Positions 42,972 through 50,499 of a DNA stretch of 64,000 nt are shown here, in pieces; position 1 is the first letter of the stretch; each line of letters begins with the position of its first letter. This stretch comes from Mycosynbacter sp964593465 (lineage in GTDB: Bacteria; Patescibacteriota; Saccharimonadia; Saccharimonadales; Saccharimonadaceae). The stretch covers positions 1 to 64,000 of the forward strand of contig CAZQJY010000001.1 of assembly GCA_964593465.1 (NCBI GenBank), in the 5' to 3' direction. The position numbers were made by a program, and so were the translations under genes. A model generated the notes under the pieces. It ran no database searches. It was not told the origin of the DNA and was given only the letters and a program-made list of their open reading frames with translations.

Positions 42972-44564
42972 TTATTGACCGGGAATCTTAAACTGACCGG
43001 GATCATTAGCTACAGCAGGCGCTGGCGGTGTATCTGGTGCTGCTGGCAACACCTCACCCAACTGCTCAGGCGGCAGTGGTGCCTGTGGCAGCTGTGGCGG
43101 CTCTGGCCCTAGAGGTGCAACAGGTGGCAAGCTTGGAGCTGTAGTAACTGGATCTGTGGCCGGTGCAATTGGCGGGGGTGGCAACGGTGGCAGCTGCGAA
43201 AAGTCCGGCATTGGTGGCGGTGGCGGTGGCGCAATAGGCGCGACTGAACTCGGTGCATCAATTGGCGGTAGGATACCTGCTTGTGAAGGGGTATCATTGA
43301 TTGCCGCCAGCGGATCAAACGACTGCGGATCGGGTGATGCATCTACAACTGCTTTGACGGCATCAAGCGCGGCGTTGCTTTGTGGAGATTCCACTGCTCT
43401 ATTGTTTTTATCGATATCCGCTAGTGTATCCGATGCCGATACAGTGCTCAACAAGTCTACTGCACGCTCAGGAGACTCCACAGCGAGTTGCTCGCCTATA
43501 TCCTGTATAGACTCTTTTGCTGGCGCCGGGGCCACCGATGCAAGCTGCTCAGATAATATGTCATCTGCCGTCTTTGGTACTGATGGTTTCGCATCGGGCT
43601 TTGGTTTTGGCGCAGGTTTTGGTGTGACTGGCTTGAGATCGGGCTTTTTAGTCACCTGCACAGTTGGCTTTTTGGCAGACTGATCCGCTGCATCACTGTC
43701 TGCAACCGCACTACTACCCCGATGAGCAATACTAATACTGCCATCACGACGCTTTTGCCCAGCAGCGGGCTTGGTAATTTTGCTACTCACCCCCTGGTGA
43801 AGCGGCAGTTTCGCACCTTCGCGCAATTTAGAGGCAATCAGCTGCTGATTGGCACCTGCTGCCATCAACATAGCTGCCACAGACATCGTCTGTGAAGTTG
43901 TATGATCATTACTAAAGCGCTCCGTTGCTGCCACAATACCTGTAAGCAATGCACTCGCCACTTGCGGCGTAATTGGCTTTTCGGGATCCTGGAGAGATTC
44001 AGCCAGTCCAGAAACAATCTCAGACAGGCTGCCAGCAGACTCGTCTACCCAATCTATTGCGCCCAGTACACTTGGTGTGAGGCCAATCGTTGCAACCATT
44101 GCATCGTGAAAAATCTTGCCATGCGCAGTGAGTGCTTTGTCCAAGTGGTCTTGATCTGTGACACCAAGCGCAATCACCATCTCGACGTTGTAATCACCCT
44201 GTGTATACTGCAAATCCTTGTCAGTGATAATCGTTTTGTACGGCGTAATAAAGATTTTTACCAAGTCGCCCTCTACCTTGTACCGCAGATGATCCGCCTT
44301 TTCTTTATCCAGTGCAATCACAAAGTCACGGAGGCTATCTACAGAAGTCTCAAATGTCTTTTCTGGCTCCAAAAAGTTGATAGCTGGCGGCACATCTCCA
44401 CTCACGACAGCCGTAGTATGTTTGCCGATATCATTAAGATACATCGTGAGTCCTAACGCAGCAGAAAGCTCGTCTACCGACGGATTACTGCCAACTGTTA
44501 CCAAAATCGAATCTACGTTTTGGATATTGTCGACGATTTGTTGCTTGACGCCCGACTCGTTCAT
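42972..44564 (-). CDS. DHH-family phosphoesterase-like protein with proline-rich tail
   Basis: A 530-residue protein. Residues 1-270 resemble the DHH/DHHA1 fold (SILVTVGSNPSVDELSAALGL, and a C-terminal segment with AAGANQQLIASKLREG), but the catalytic DHH and DxD acids are replaced, so it is probably not an active phosphoesterase. Residues 280-530 are a low-complexity tail with runs of Lys/Pro and then Pro (PPPPPMPDFSQLPPLPPPP). It may act as a scaffold or nucleotide sensor. It has a promoter with TTGACG/TACAGT and an AAGGA ribosome site. Confidence 0.75.
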   Translation of the reverse strand: MNESGVKQQIVDNIQNVDSILVTVGSNPSVDELSAALGLTMYLNDIGKHTTAVVSGDVPPAINFLEPEKTFETSVDSLRDFVIALDKEKADHLRYKVEGDLVKIFITPYKTIITDKDLQYTQGDYNVEMVIALGVTDQDHLDKALTAHGKIFHDAMVATIGLTPSVLGAIDWVDESAGSLSEIVSGLAESLQDPEKPITPQVASALLTGIVAATERFSNDHTTSQTMSVAAMLMAAGANQQLIASKLREGAKLPLHQGVSSKITKPAAGQKRRDGSISIAHRGSSAVADSDAADQSAKKPTVQVTKKPDLKPVTPKPAPKPKPDAKPSVPKTADDILSEQLASVAPAPAKESIQDIGEQLAVESPERAVDLLSTVSASDTLADIDKNNRAVESPQSNAALDAVKAVVDASPDPQSFDPLAAINDTPSQAGILPPIDAPSSVAPIAPPPPPPMPDFSQLPPLPPPPIAPATDPVTTAPSLPPVAPLGPEPPQLPQAPLPPEQLGEVLPAAPDTPPAPAVANDPGQFKIPGQ

Positions 44565-44609
44565 GAGTATTTTTCCTTGTTGTTTGTGTTATCTATAGAT
44601 TTTGATACC

Positions 44610-44639
44610 ACTGTACCATAAGCTTTATATGTTCGTCAA
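44610..44639 (-). promoter_or_regulatory. Promoter of the DHH-like gene
   Basis: Minus-strand TTGACG (44634-44639) and TACAGT (44610-44615), 18 nt apart; about 40 nt leader to the ATG. Confidence 0.6.
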
Positions 44640-44661
44640 CAATATTGTTTCATCTAGACAC

Positions 44662-44690
44662 TTTACATTTTGTCTGATTTTCTGTATAAT
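44662..44690 (+). promoter_or_regulatory. Promoter of rpsT
   Basis: TTTACA (44662-44667) and a perfect TATAAT (44685-44690) with 17 nt between. The leader of about 39 nt carries AAGAGG. Confidence 0.78.
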
Positions 44691-44735
44691 TCACTACTGA
44701 TTGTATTAACAAACTTATAAGAGGTACTACACTAC

Positions 44736-45131
44736 ATGCCAATCATCAAAAGCGCTATTAAGCGAATGAAACAAACCATCAAACGACGCGAACGCAACGT
44801 TGGTATCAAAAAAGATATCAAAGCTGCCAACAAAGCGTTTGCCGCTAAGCCAACCGCTGACACCGCAGCCAAAGCGCAAAGCGAGCTCGACAAAGCTGTC
44901 AAAAAAGGCTTGATCAAGAAAAATACCGCTGCTCGTCGTAAGGCTGCAATCGCTAAGCAAGCCAAAGAAGCAGGTGTAAAACCTACAGCAGCAAAGAAAG
45001 CAGCCACTAAGCCAGCTGCAAAGAAAGCTCCAGTCGCCAAAGCCGCTCCGAAGAAAGCAGCCGTAGCGAAAACTACTGCAGCCAAGAAACCTGCTACAAA
45101 AAAGCCAGCTGCCAAAAAAGCCGCAAAATAG
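44736..45131 (+). CDS. rpsT: Ribosomal protein S20 with a histone H1-like C-terminal tail
   Basis: Residues 1-80 are a normal S20 (MPIIKSAIKRMKQTIKRRERN, KAVKKGLIKKNTAARRKAAIAK). The following 50 residues are a Lys/Ala/Pro tail of AAKKP-type repeats, as in bacterial histone H1-like proteins, making 131 residues against the usual 85-90. The tail could bind rRNA or DNA. A promoter and terminator isolate it as a single gene. Confidence 0.92.
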   Translation: MPIIKSAIKRMKQTIKRRERNVGIKKDIKAANKAFAAKPTADTAAKAQSELDKAVKKGLIKKNTAARRKAAIAKQAKEAGVKPTAAKKAATKPAAKKAPVAKAAPKKAAVAKTTAAKKPATKKPAAKKAAK

Positions 45132-45149
45132 TCTAAGTTTGCGCAAAAT

Positions 45150-45178
45150 AATAACCTCGCACTTACAGCGAGGTTATT
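45150..45178 (+). terminator. Terminator after rpsT
   Basis: Arms AATAACCTCGC (45150-45160) and GCGAGGTTATT (45168-45178), 11 bp perfect, 7-nt loop, followed by TCT; also usable by the convergent holA. Confidence 0.9.
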
Positions 45179-45188
45179 TCTATTACGG

Positions 45189-46085
45189 CTACGTTCTTAC
45201 AAGCGCAGCTTCTATCTGCACCCAAGGATCAACAGCACTAGATTTAAGGCCTATGTCGGCATCGGCGAGTGCGGTGACGATGCGGCCGAGGCGCGCCGTA
45301 TCGATAGATTTCGCTGCAGACGAAAGATTGCGAAGTACAAAAGGACTCACGCCCAAATCTTTAGCTATTTCACCTTGCGGCTTGTCGCTCAGTACGAGTC
45401 CTGCCAGTGCAAACGCTTGTGACGCCAAGAGACCCATCGTCATATACGGATCATTTTCAAGCCGAAGTGTTTGGATCATGGCGTGGATTTTGCGGGTATC
45501 GCCACTAATTGCCGCTTCTAGTAGAGCAAACACGTTTTCACTGGGGGGGTTTTCGATATGTACATCGACGATATTTGCGGTGATCTCGCCAAATACAGAT
45601 AATTGCTCGAGTGTAGCAAGTAGTTGGTATTGCTCTACGCCACGCCGTCGGACGATTTCGCGAGCTGCAGCTGTATCGAGCGTAATTTTGCGAGCTTTTG
45701 CCTCATCTACCAACCACTTCTCTGCCCTAGCTGCGTCGCGTTCACCCCATGCCGTAAACACGCGAACATCGGCGTACTTGGCCAGCGCCTTGTACGTTTT
45801 GGTGCGTTTGTCTACCTTTGGTTCCACAAGTACAAGTGTCGTATCGGTATCTTGCTCAGCTCGCTCGCCAATCGCCTCCCACAATGTAGTGTTTTCCGAT
45901 ACATGCCTGAGAATTACCAGCCGCTCGGCACTAAACAACGATACACCGCTCAAGATATCCACGAGATCTCGTGACCCCAGTTTATCAACATCAAGCCGCT
46001 CTGCCTCACCATCAAACTCTGCTGCCACACGTGCTAGCTCTTGATCAATTTCGTAGATATTGTCACCTGTGAGAAGAATAATCAT
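45189..46085 (-). CDS. holA: DNA polymerase III delta subunit
   Basis: Clamp-loader subunit that opens the sliding clamp. The 298-residue protein begins MIILLTGDNIYEIDQELA (delta-type start), then SRDLVDILSGVSLFSAERLVIL and ITLDTAAAREIVRRRG (domain II/III hinge) with VFALLEAAISGDTRKI. Overall similarity is weak as usual for delta. ATG 46085 lies 1 nt after the mutM stop; the longer frame inside mutM is rejected. Confidence 0.85.
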   Translation of the reverse strand: MIILLTGDNIYEIDQELARVAAEFDGEAERLDVDKLGSRDLVDILSGVSLFSAERLVILRHVSENTTLWEAIGERAEQDTDTTLVLVEPKVDKRTKTYKALAKYADVRVFTAWGERDAARAEKWLVDEAKARKITLDTAAAREIVRRRGVEQYQLLATLEQLSVFGEITANIVDVHIENPPSENVFALLEAAISGDTRKIHAMIQTLRLENDPYMTMGLLASQAFALAGLVLSDKPQGEIAKDLGVSPFVLRNLSSAAKSIDTARLGRIVTALADADIGLKSSAVDPWVQIEAALVRT

Positions 46086-46086
46086 A

Positions 46087-46956
46087 CTACTTCGCCTGAC
46101 ACACTGGGCAAAAGTGTGTCCCACGCCCTGCCCATTTAATTTTTTCGATAGTAGTACCGCAGCGTGGACATGGCCGCCCTTCTTGGCGAAACACGCGCGC
46201 AAAATCCATATAGCTACCACGTTTACCTTCGGCGTTGACGTAGTTTTCGTTGGTGCTACCACCTTTTTCTATCGCTAGGTTCATCACGTAGCGCAACTCC
46301 TCATAGAGCTTAGCAAATTCTTCTGGCGTCACATCCGCCACTTTACGCTTGGGGCTGATTGTGGCACCCCATAGAGACTCATCGGCGTATATGTTGCCGA
46401 CACCCGCTACGACAGTCTGATCAAGTAGCGCAGCTTTGATATTTGTCCGCGCACGCCTAACAAAACACTCCCTAAATTGCTCCGCGGTAAAATCTGCTTC
46501 TAGCGGTTCTGGCCCCACTCTTTTCATAAAATCGATATTTGACACTTCTATAGTCGGCAGTAGCTTAATCCAGCCAAATTTACGCTGGTCGTTAAAATAC
46601 AGCCATGAATTATCCATAAATTCTATCATCACACGCGTAGAGCGGTCGGGTAGTTCACCTATCAAACTGTCTGTCGGGTGACCCGCACCAAACACTTGCT
46701 CGCCGCGATACACCAGCTGGCCTGTCATCTTGAGATGGATCATCAGCGTATACTGCGTAGATAAATCTATAAGCAATACTTTTGCGCGGCGGCGCGCGGC
46801 TATGATTTCGGCGTTGATCATAAACTCATCGACATCTGCCTGTGCATTCGGAAAACTTTTGGGTGAATCTAACACACCGACCGAGCGGATTACCCGTCCA
46901 ATGACTAGTGTTTCAAGCCCACGTCGCACTGTCTCAACTTCTGGCAGCTCAGGCAC
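46087..46956 (-). CDS. mutM: Formamidopyrimidine-DNA glycosylase
   Basis: Removes 8-oxoguanine and formamidopyrimidines and cleaves the DNA strand. Translation starts at a GTG so that Pro is residue 2 (PELPEVETVRRGLE), the catalytic imine-forming N-terminus; any upstream Met start would destroy this. The 289 residues include Glu3, LIHLKMTGQL, the helix-two-turn-helix (VVAGVGNIYADESLW) and the zinc finger with CPRCGTTIEK and FCPVC. GAGGAA precedes the GTG. The start overlaps the HAD gene by 8 nt. Confidence 0.95.
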   Translation of the reverse strand: MPELPEVETVRRGLETLVIGRVIRSVGVLDSPKSFPNAQADVDEFMINAEIIAARRRAKVLLIDLSTQYTLMIHLKMTGQLVYRGEQVFGAGHPTDSLIGELPDRSTRVMIEFMDNSWLYFNDQRKFGWIKLLPTIEVSNIDFMKRVGPEPLEADFTAEQFRECFVRRARTNIKAALLDQTVVAGVGNIYADESLWGATISPKRKVADVTPEEFAKLYEELRYVMNLAIEKGGSTNENYVNAEGKRGSYMDFARVFRQEGRPCPRCGTTIEKIKWAGRGTHFCPVCQAK

Positions 46957-47533
46957 GGAGTAATTCCTCAACTTTGGCCTTCATCTCGACAAATGACGTA
47001 AACACCACCCCGTGCATACCTGCATCAATCGCACCCGCTACATTAGAATACGCGTCATCAATCATGACAGCTTCTTCCGGCTGCACCTGCAATTTTTCTA
47101 GCGTGCGATCATAGGCAGTGATATATGGTTTGGTTACCCCGATATCCCCCGATGCCACAATCTCGTCAAATAACTCATAGTCGTCATTGTTAAATAACCT
47201 CTGAATTGTGTCACGCCCAATATTACTAAGCACCGCCACTTTGTAGCCACGTGCCTTGAGCTCGGCAGCATAGTCAAACACTGCACGACTACGCACCTGT
47301 GCGTCGCCCATGAGGTCTATTACCTCTTGCCATCCAAGGTTTGTCAGCTGCATTAGCTTTGCAATATAGTCATCTCGTGACAAAAATCCATGATCGGCTG
47401 CGCGCGTACTATTGTACACCTCTTTGACATCTACTTCAGTCCGACAATGGCTTGCAAGCTCGGCGAGACTACCTGTATAGAGCACGCCAAAACAATCAAA
47501 AACAATCGCTTTGATAGACGTATCGTTTGTCAT
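46949..47533 (-). CDS. HAD-superfamily hydrolase
   Basis: A 194-residue HAD protein with motif I AIVFDCFGVLYTG (nucleophile Asp), motif II VAVLSNIG, Lys in GVTKPYI and motif IV MIDDAYSNV. The helical cap is between motifs I and II. The substrate is unknown; such small HADs often dephosphorylate nucleotides or sugars. A related gene lies at 49526-50101, and both sit beside DNA repair or nucleotide genes. Confidence 0.88.
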   Translation of the reverse strand: MTNDTSIKAIVFDCFGVLYTGSLAELASHCRTEVDVKEVYNSTRAADHGFLSRDDYIAKLMQLTNLGWQEVIDLMGDAQVRSRAVFDYAAELKARGYKVAVLSNIGRDTIQRLFNNDDYELFDEIVASGDIGVTKPYITAYDRTLEKLQVQPEEAVMIDDAYSNVAGAIDAGMHGVVFTSFVEMKAKVEELLRA

Positions 47534-47549
47534 ACTGCCGAGCTCCTTG

Positions 47550-48149
47550 CTACTTTTCGTTAATCTTTTTTAGGAGATCTGGACCCTGAGGAATCTGCTG
47601 CAAAAACATCTCGCTGATACCTATCGCATTACCTTTGAACGATCCCTTAATCTTGCCACACGTCGTTGTCCATAGCTGTTCTACAGTCTTGTCATTTTGG
47701 AGTGTTTCAAATTCGAGAATCTTGCCACTCGGACAGAGTCCACGACGATCATTCGCCGCACCCTCAAGTGGCGTACCCGCCATCATGCCGGCTCTATCCA
47801 GTGCAAAGACAAACTCTTCATAGGCGCGAGTATTGTTATCGAGCTGCACGGTATCAATTTGTTCGTCTAGATATCCAGCATATGTCGTCATAACACGGCT
47901 AGATGGTGACACACTAATTTGATACGAACGAAACTTCTCGTCAGCGGTAATCTGCCCGCGGATTGTCATACGCACCGCCCTATCAGCCGTTGTTTGAATA
48001 AGAGCCGCTACTTCTTCTTCGCCTACTGGTTCTTTCGACTGGCCACCAAAAAGCAACGTTCGTGCTAATGCAACAATAGCCGCCACGCTTACAACAACAA
48101 TAACGACAATCAGGATGACAGGCAAAAGAGAGTTTCGGCGTGGATTCAT
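47550..48149 (-). CDS. Unknown single-pass membrane protein
   Basis: A 199-residue protein: short basic N-terminus, a helix at about 9-31 (LLPVILIVVIVVVSVAAIVAL), then an extracytoplasmic domain with two cysteines (LCPSGK and TTCGKI) likely to form a disulfide. I do not recognise the family. ATG 48149 (MNPRRN) is chosen because the longer frame lacks a ribosome site and overlaps the neighbour; CACAAT 7 nt upstream suggests a leaderless start. Confidence 0.65.
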   Translation of the reverse strand: MNPRRNSLLPVILIVVIVVVSVAAIVALARTLLFGGQSKEPVGEEEVAALIQTTADRAVRMTIRGQITADEKFRSYQISVSPSSRVMTTYAGYLDEQIDTVQLDNNTRAYEEFVFALDRAGMMAGTPLEGAANDRRGLCPSGKILEFETLQNDKTVEQLWTTTCGKIKGSFKGNAIGISEMFLQQIPQGPDLLKKINEK

Positions 48150-48171
48150 GGTATGTATTGTGGCACTACCT

Positions 48172-49080
48172 CTATAAAATGTCAACATTTTCGGCGTAGC
48201 GATAAAATCCTTCGCCTTTTTCACCATACATCCGTATCACTTCATGCAGCTTAGCTGCCAATGCATCGGTATGAGTAAATTCATAGTTTACTACCTCGCC
48301 AAATACCTCTGGTACAACAGAAAAAAGCACCACCCGCACCGCATCATCGCGCCGCCCGTTAATCACTCGTACATAGCCACGCGTGAGCGCAATACCCACC
48401 TCGTACTCATCTAGGCGCCCTTCTCTCCGCAAGTCTTCGATTCGATGCAGATATGAGTTCGTTGTTTTGCAGTCAATGTTTACATAGCGTCCAGATTCTG
48501 GCCAGCGAATTTGCATATCTACACCCATACCATCTGCCACACGGCTCGACATATGTACATCAAATCCATGCTGCCGTGCACCTAGGTAGAGAGCTATTTC
48601 ACGTGATAATCCATAGGTAATTGCGTCGAGCTGTTCAAGTGAAAACGCATGAGTACGAGCACGTCGGCAAAATTGCCGCATTGCCTCAGGTAGCTGTGCA
48701 AGTAAACTGCGCTGATAAGGATTCAGTGCCAATACCATGTCAACAAACGTATCATTAAAGTCTATCAGCTCGAACAATCGTTTGTGCCGATGCCTGTATC
48801 CACCGTGCCGTTTGTCCATTGCATCTTGTGCTCGCACCGCACGTGGTGTTTGCAGTAGCAATAGTGCCAGCAGTCGAGCAGGCTTCTGTTCATCTTCACT
48901 GCGCTCCACCCGTCGTTTCATCTCGTCTATTGCTCGAGATAGCTTTTCCACCCGTACTCGCTCCCAGCCTCTGCCAAATACATCATAGAGTACATTATCG
49001 ATTTCGGTTTGTGCCTGTACATACAATGCACCACTTCTCGTGTGAATCGGGCGACGCAAGTGATGATGTGAACGATGCAT
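48172..49080 (-). CDS. Unknown protein with a possible PD-(D/E)XK nuclease core
   Basis: A 302-residue protein. The N-terminal 150 residues are helical and Arg-rich (RAIDEMKRRVERSEDEQKPA). From about 190, GVDMQIRWPESGRYVNIDCKTTN has the spacing of a PD-(D/E)XK active site (Asp, then Asp-x-Lys), preceded by a Glu-containing helix. No restriction or repair family is identified. It ends the polA-NUDIX-HAD-dut run, 12 nt after dut. A nuclease role is inference. Confidence 0.6.
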   Translation of the reverse strand: MHRSHHHLRRPIHTRSGALYVQAQTEIDNVLYDVFGRGWERVRVEKLSRAIDEMKRRVERSEDEQKPARLLALLLLQTPRAVRAQDAMDKRHGGYRHRHKRLFELIDFNDTFVDMVLALNPYQRSLLAQLPEAMRQFCRRARTHAFSLEQLDAITYGLSREIALYLGARQHGFDVHMSSRVADGMGVDMQIRWPESGRYVNIDCKTTNSYLHRIEDLRREGRLDEYEVGIALTRGYVRVINGRRDDAVRVVLFSVVPEVFGEVVNYEFTHTDALAAKLHEVIRMYGEKGEGFYRYAENVDIL

Positions 49081-49092
49081 AGCTCTAGCTTA

Positions 49093-49536
49093 TCACGCCT
49101 CTTTAATACCCGTACTACCGTAGCCGCCCGTACCGCGTGCTGTTTCGTCGAGGCTCTCGACGTGCTGCCATGTAATCTGTTCGTATTTACTCAGCACCAT
49201 TTGCGCAATACGCATGCCAGGTTCAATCGTAAAGGCATCTTGCCCTAGATTGATGACAAGCACACCCACTTCGCCGCGATAATCGCTATCGATTGTGCCG
49301 ATGCCGTTTACCATCGCGATGCCGTGTTTGATACTCAACCCGCTGCGCGCGCGAACCTGCACCTCGTAGCCATCGGGTATCGCCATCGCGAGGCCCGTCG
49401 GGATGATGCGCCGCTCCATTGGTTGCAGTGTCAGCGGTTCATCCAAGCAAGCGTGAATATCAGCGGCTGCCGCACCCGTCGTTTGATACTCGGGTAAAAT
49501 CACATTGTCGTGTAGTTTGGTTACACTAATCTTCAT
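49093..49536 (-). CDS. dut: dUTP diphosphatase
   Basis: Hydrolyses dUTP to dUMP, keeping uracil out of DNA. The 147-residue trimeric-type enzyme shows AAAADIHACLDEP, RARSGLSIKHGIAMVNGIGTID, GEVGVLVINLG, GMRIAQMVLSKY and the C-terminal RGTGGYGSTG. All five motifs appear intact. Overlaps the HAD gene by 11 nt. The glycosylase at 34861-35451 complements it in uracil avoidance. Confidence 0.96.
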   Translation of the reverse strand: MKISVTKLHDNVILPEYQTTGAAAADIHACLDEPLTLQPMERRIIPTGLAMAIPDGYEVQVRARSGLSIKHGIAMVNGIGTIDSDYRGEVGVLVINLGQDAFTIEPGMRIAQMVLSKYEQITWQHVESLDETARGTGGYGSTGIKEA

Positions 49537-50101
49537 GTAGTAGCTCCTGCAAATCTTTTTTAAATGTATCGAGGTCTCTATACTGCAAGCCCCTCATACC
49601 CACAGCTTCTGCAGCCTCAACATTGTGTAATTTGTCATCTACAAATATACATTCAAATGTCTGAGCATCAAGCAGTATGGCTGCTAGCTCAAACGCTTTC
49701 CCATCTGGCTTCACAAGGCCAATGTCACATGAGAGTATTACCTTATCAAAGATTGTCTCTTCCCACTCACGAAAGACATCTGCCCGAAAGTCTTTCCCGA
49801 CATTACTGAGAATGGCTGTTTTGTACTGCGGGTTTAGCTCTTCTTTGATATAGTTTAGCAATTCAATATTATCTACATTTGAGTGCCTCTCATGGCGCAC
49901 TTGCTCTTCACTTAATCCAACAATAGCCGCCATGCCGGCAACCCACTCATCGTAGCTACACCCACCTCTATCAGACAAGCTATTTAATGTAGTGGCTTGA
50001 ATAGACTTATTCTTATCATGTGCCAAATACTTATCGTGAAATTCCTGCCAGTTGTCGCTAGCCAGCACGCCAAAACAGTCAAAGATAATGACTTTAATCA
50101 T
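49526..50101 (-). CDS. HAD-superfamily hydrolase
   Basis: A 191-residue HAD protein similar in layout to the one at 46949-47533: IIFDCFGVLASDNW (motif I), TAILSNVGKDF (motif II), LVKPDGKAF (Lys) and CIFVDDKLHNV (motif IV). Substrate unknown; being between a NUDIX and dut gene suggests nucleotide house-cleaning. Overlaps the NUDIX gene by 4 nt and dut by 11 nt. Confidence 0.88.
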   Translation of the reverse strand: MIKVIIFDCFGVLASDNWQEFHDKYLAHDKNKSIQATTLNSLSDRGGCSYDEWVAGMAAIVGLSEEQVRHERHSNVDNIELLNYIKEELNPQYKTAILSNVGKDFRADVFREWEETIFDKVILSCDIGLVKPDGKAFELAAILLDAQTFECIFVDDKLHNVEAAEAVGMRGLQYRDLDTFKKDLQELLHED

Positions 50102-50499
50102 AAATCATTTATCCAGCCGCAAAAATCAGGCGAATACTTATTGGTGATTTTTGTTGCTAAATCTTGCGCACGAAGCCACACCAGCTCTGTATTTGCCTCA
50201 TTTGCAAACGGCTCACCCGCCAGCTCCACCTTGTACACAACAAGCAGCAAGCGATGGTCGGGAGCCTTGGGCAATGTGATGAGCGACGTCGTGACGGTGC
50301 CTAACGTAAGATTAGTTGCCGATACACCAATCTCTTCACGTAGCTCACGATTCAAACAATCAACAATATCCTCGCCCGCGTCTATTCGCCCTCCGGGAAT
50401 ATCCCATCTGTCACTTTTCGTGTCGTGAATAGCAAGTATTGCGCCTTCTTGATTTCTGGCTACAGCTTTTATACCAACCTGAAACGATTGCTCGAGCAT
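50098..50499 (-). CDS. NUDIX hydrolase, MutT-like
   Basis: A 133-residue NUDIX protein with a complete box GGRIDAGEDIVDCLNRELREEIGV. It begins at ATG 50499, which overlaps the polA stop (TAATG), with GGAGC just upstream inside polA; the longer frame to 50514 is not needed. Coupling to polA and dut suggests removal of damaged nucleotides, but the substrate is not shown. Confidence 0.88.
   Translation of the reverse strand: MLEQSFQVGIKAVARNQEGAILAIHDTKSDRWDIPGGRIDAGEDIVDCLNRELREEIGVSATNLTLGTVTTSLITLPKAPDHRLLLVVYKVELAGEPFANEANTELVWLRAQDLATKITNKYSPDFCGWINDL

Noticed and set aside
44727..45146. Antisense ORFs opposite rpsT
   Set aside because: Long open frames arise from the Lys/Ala codon bias of the S20 tail; no ribosome site or protein-like composition.
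46086..46262. N-terminal extension of holA
   Set aside because: It overlaps the end of mutM in another frame, and family members start at the MIILLTGDN segment.
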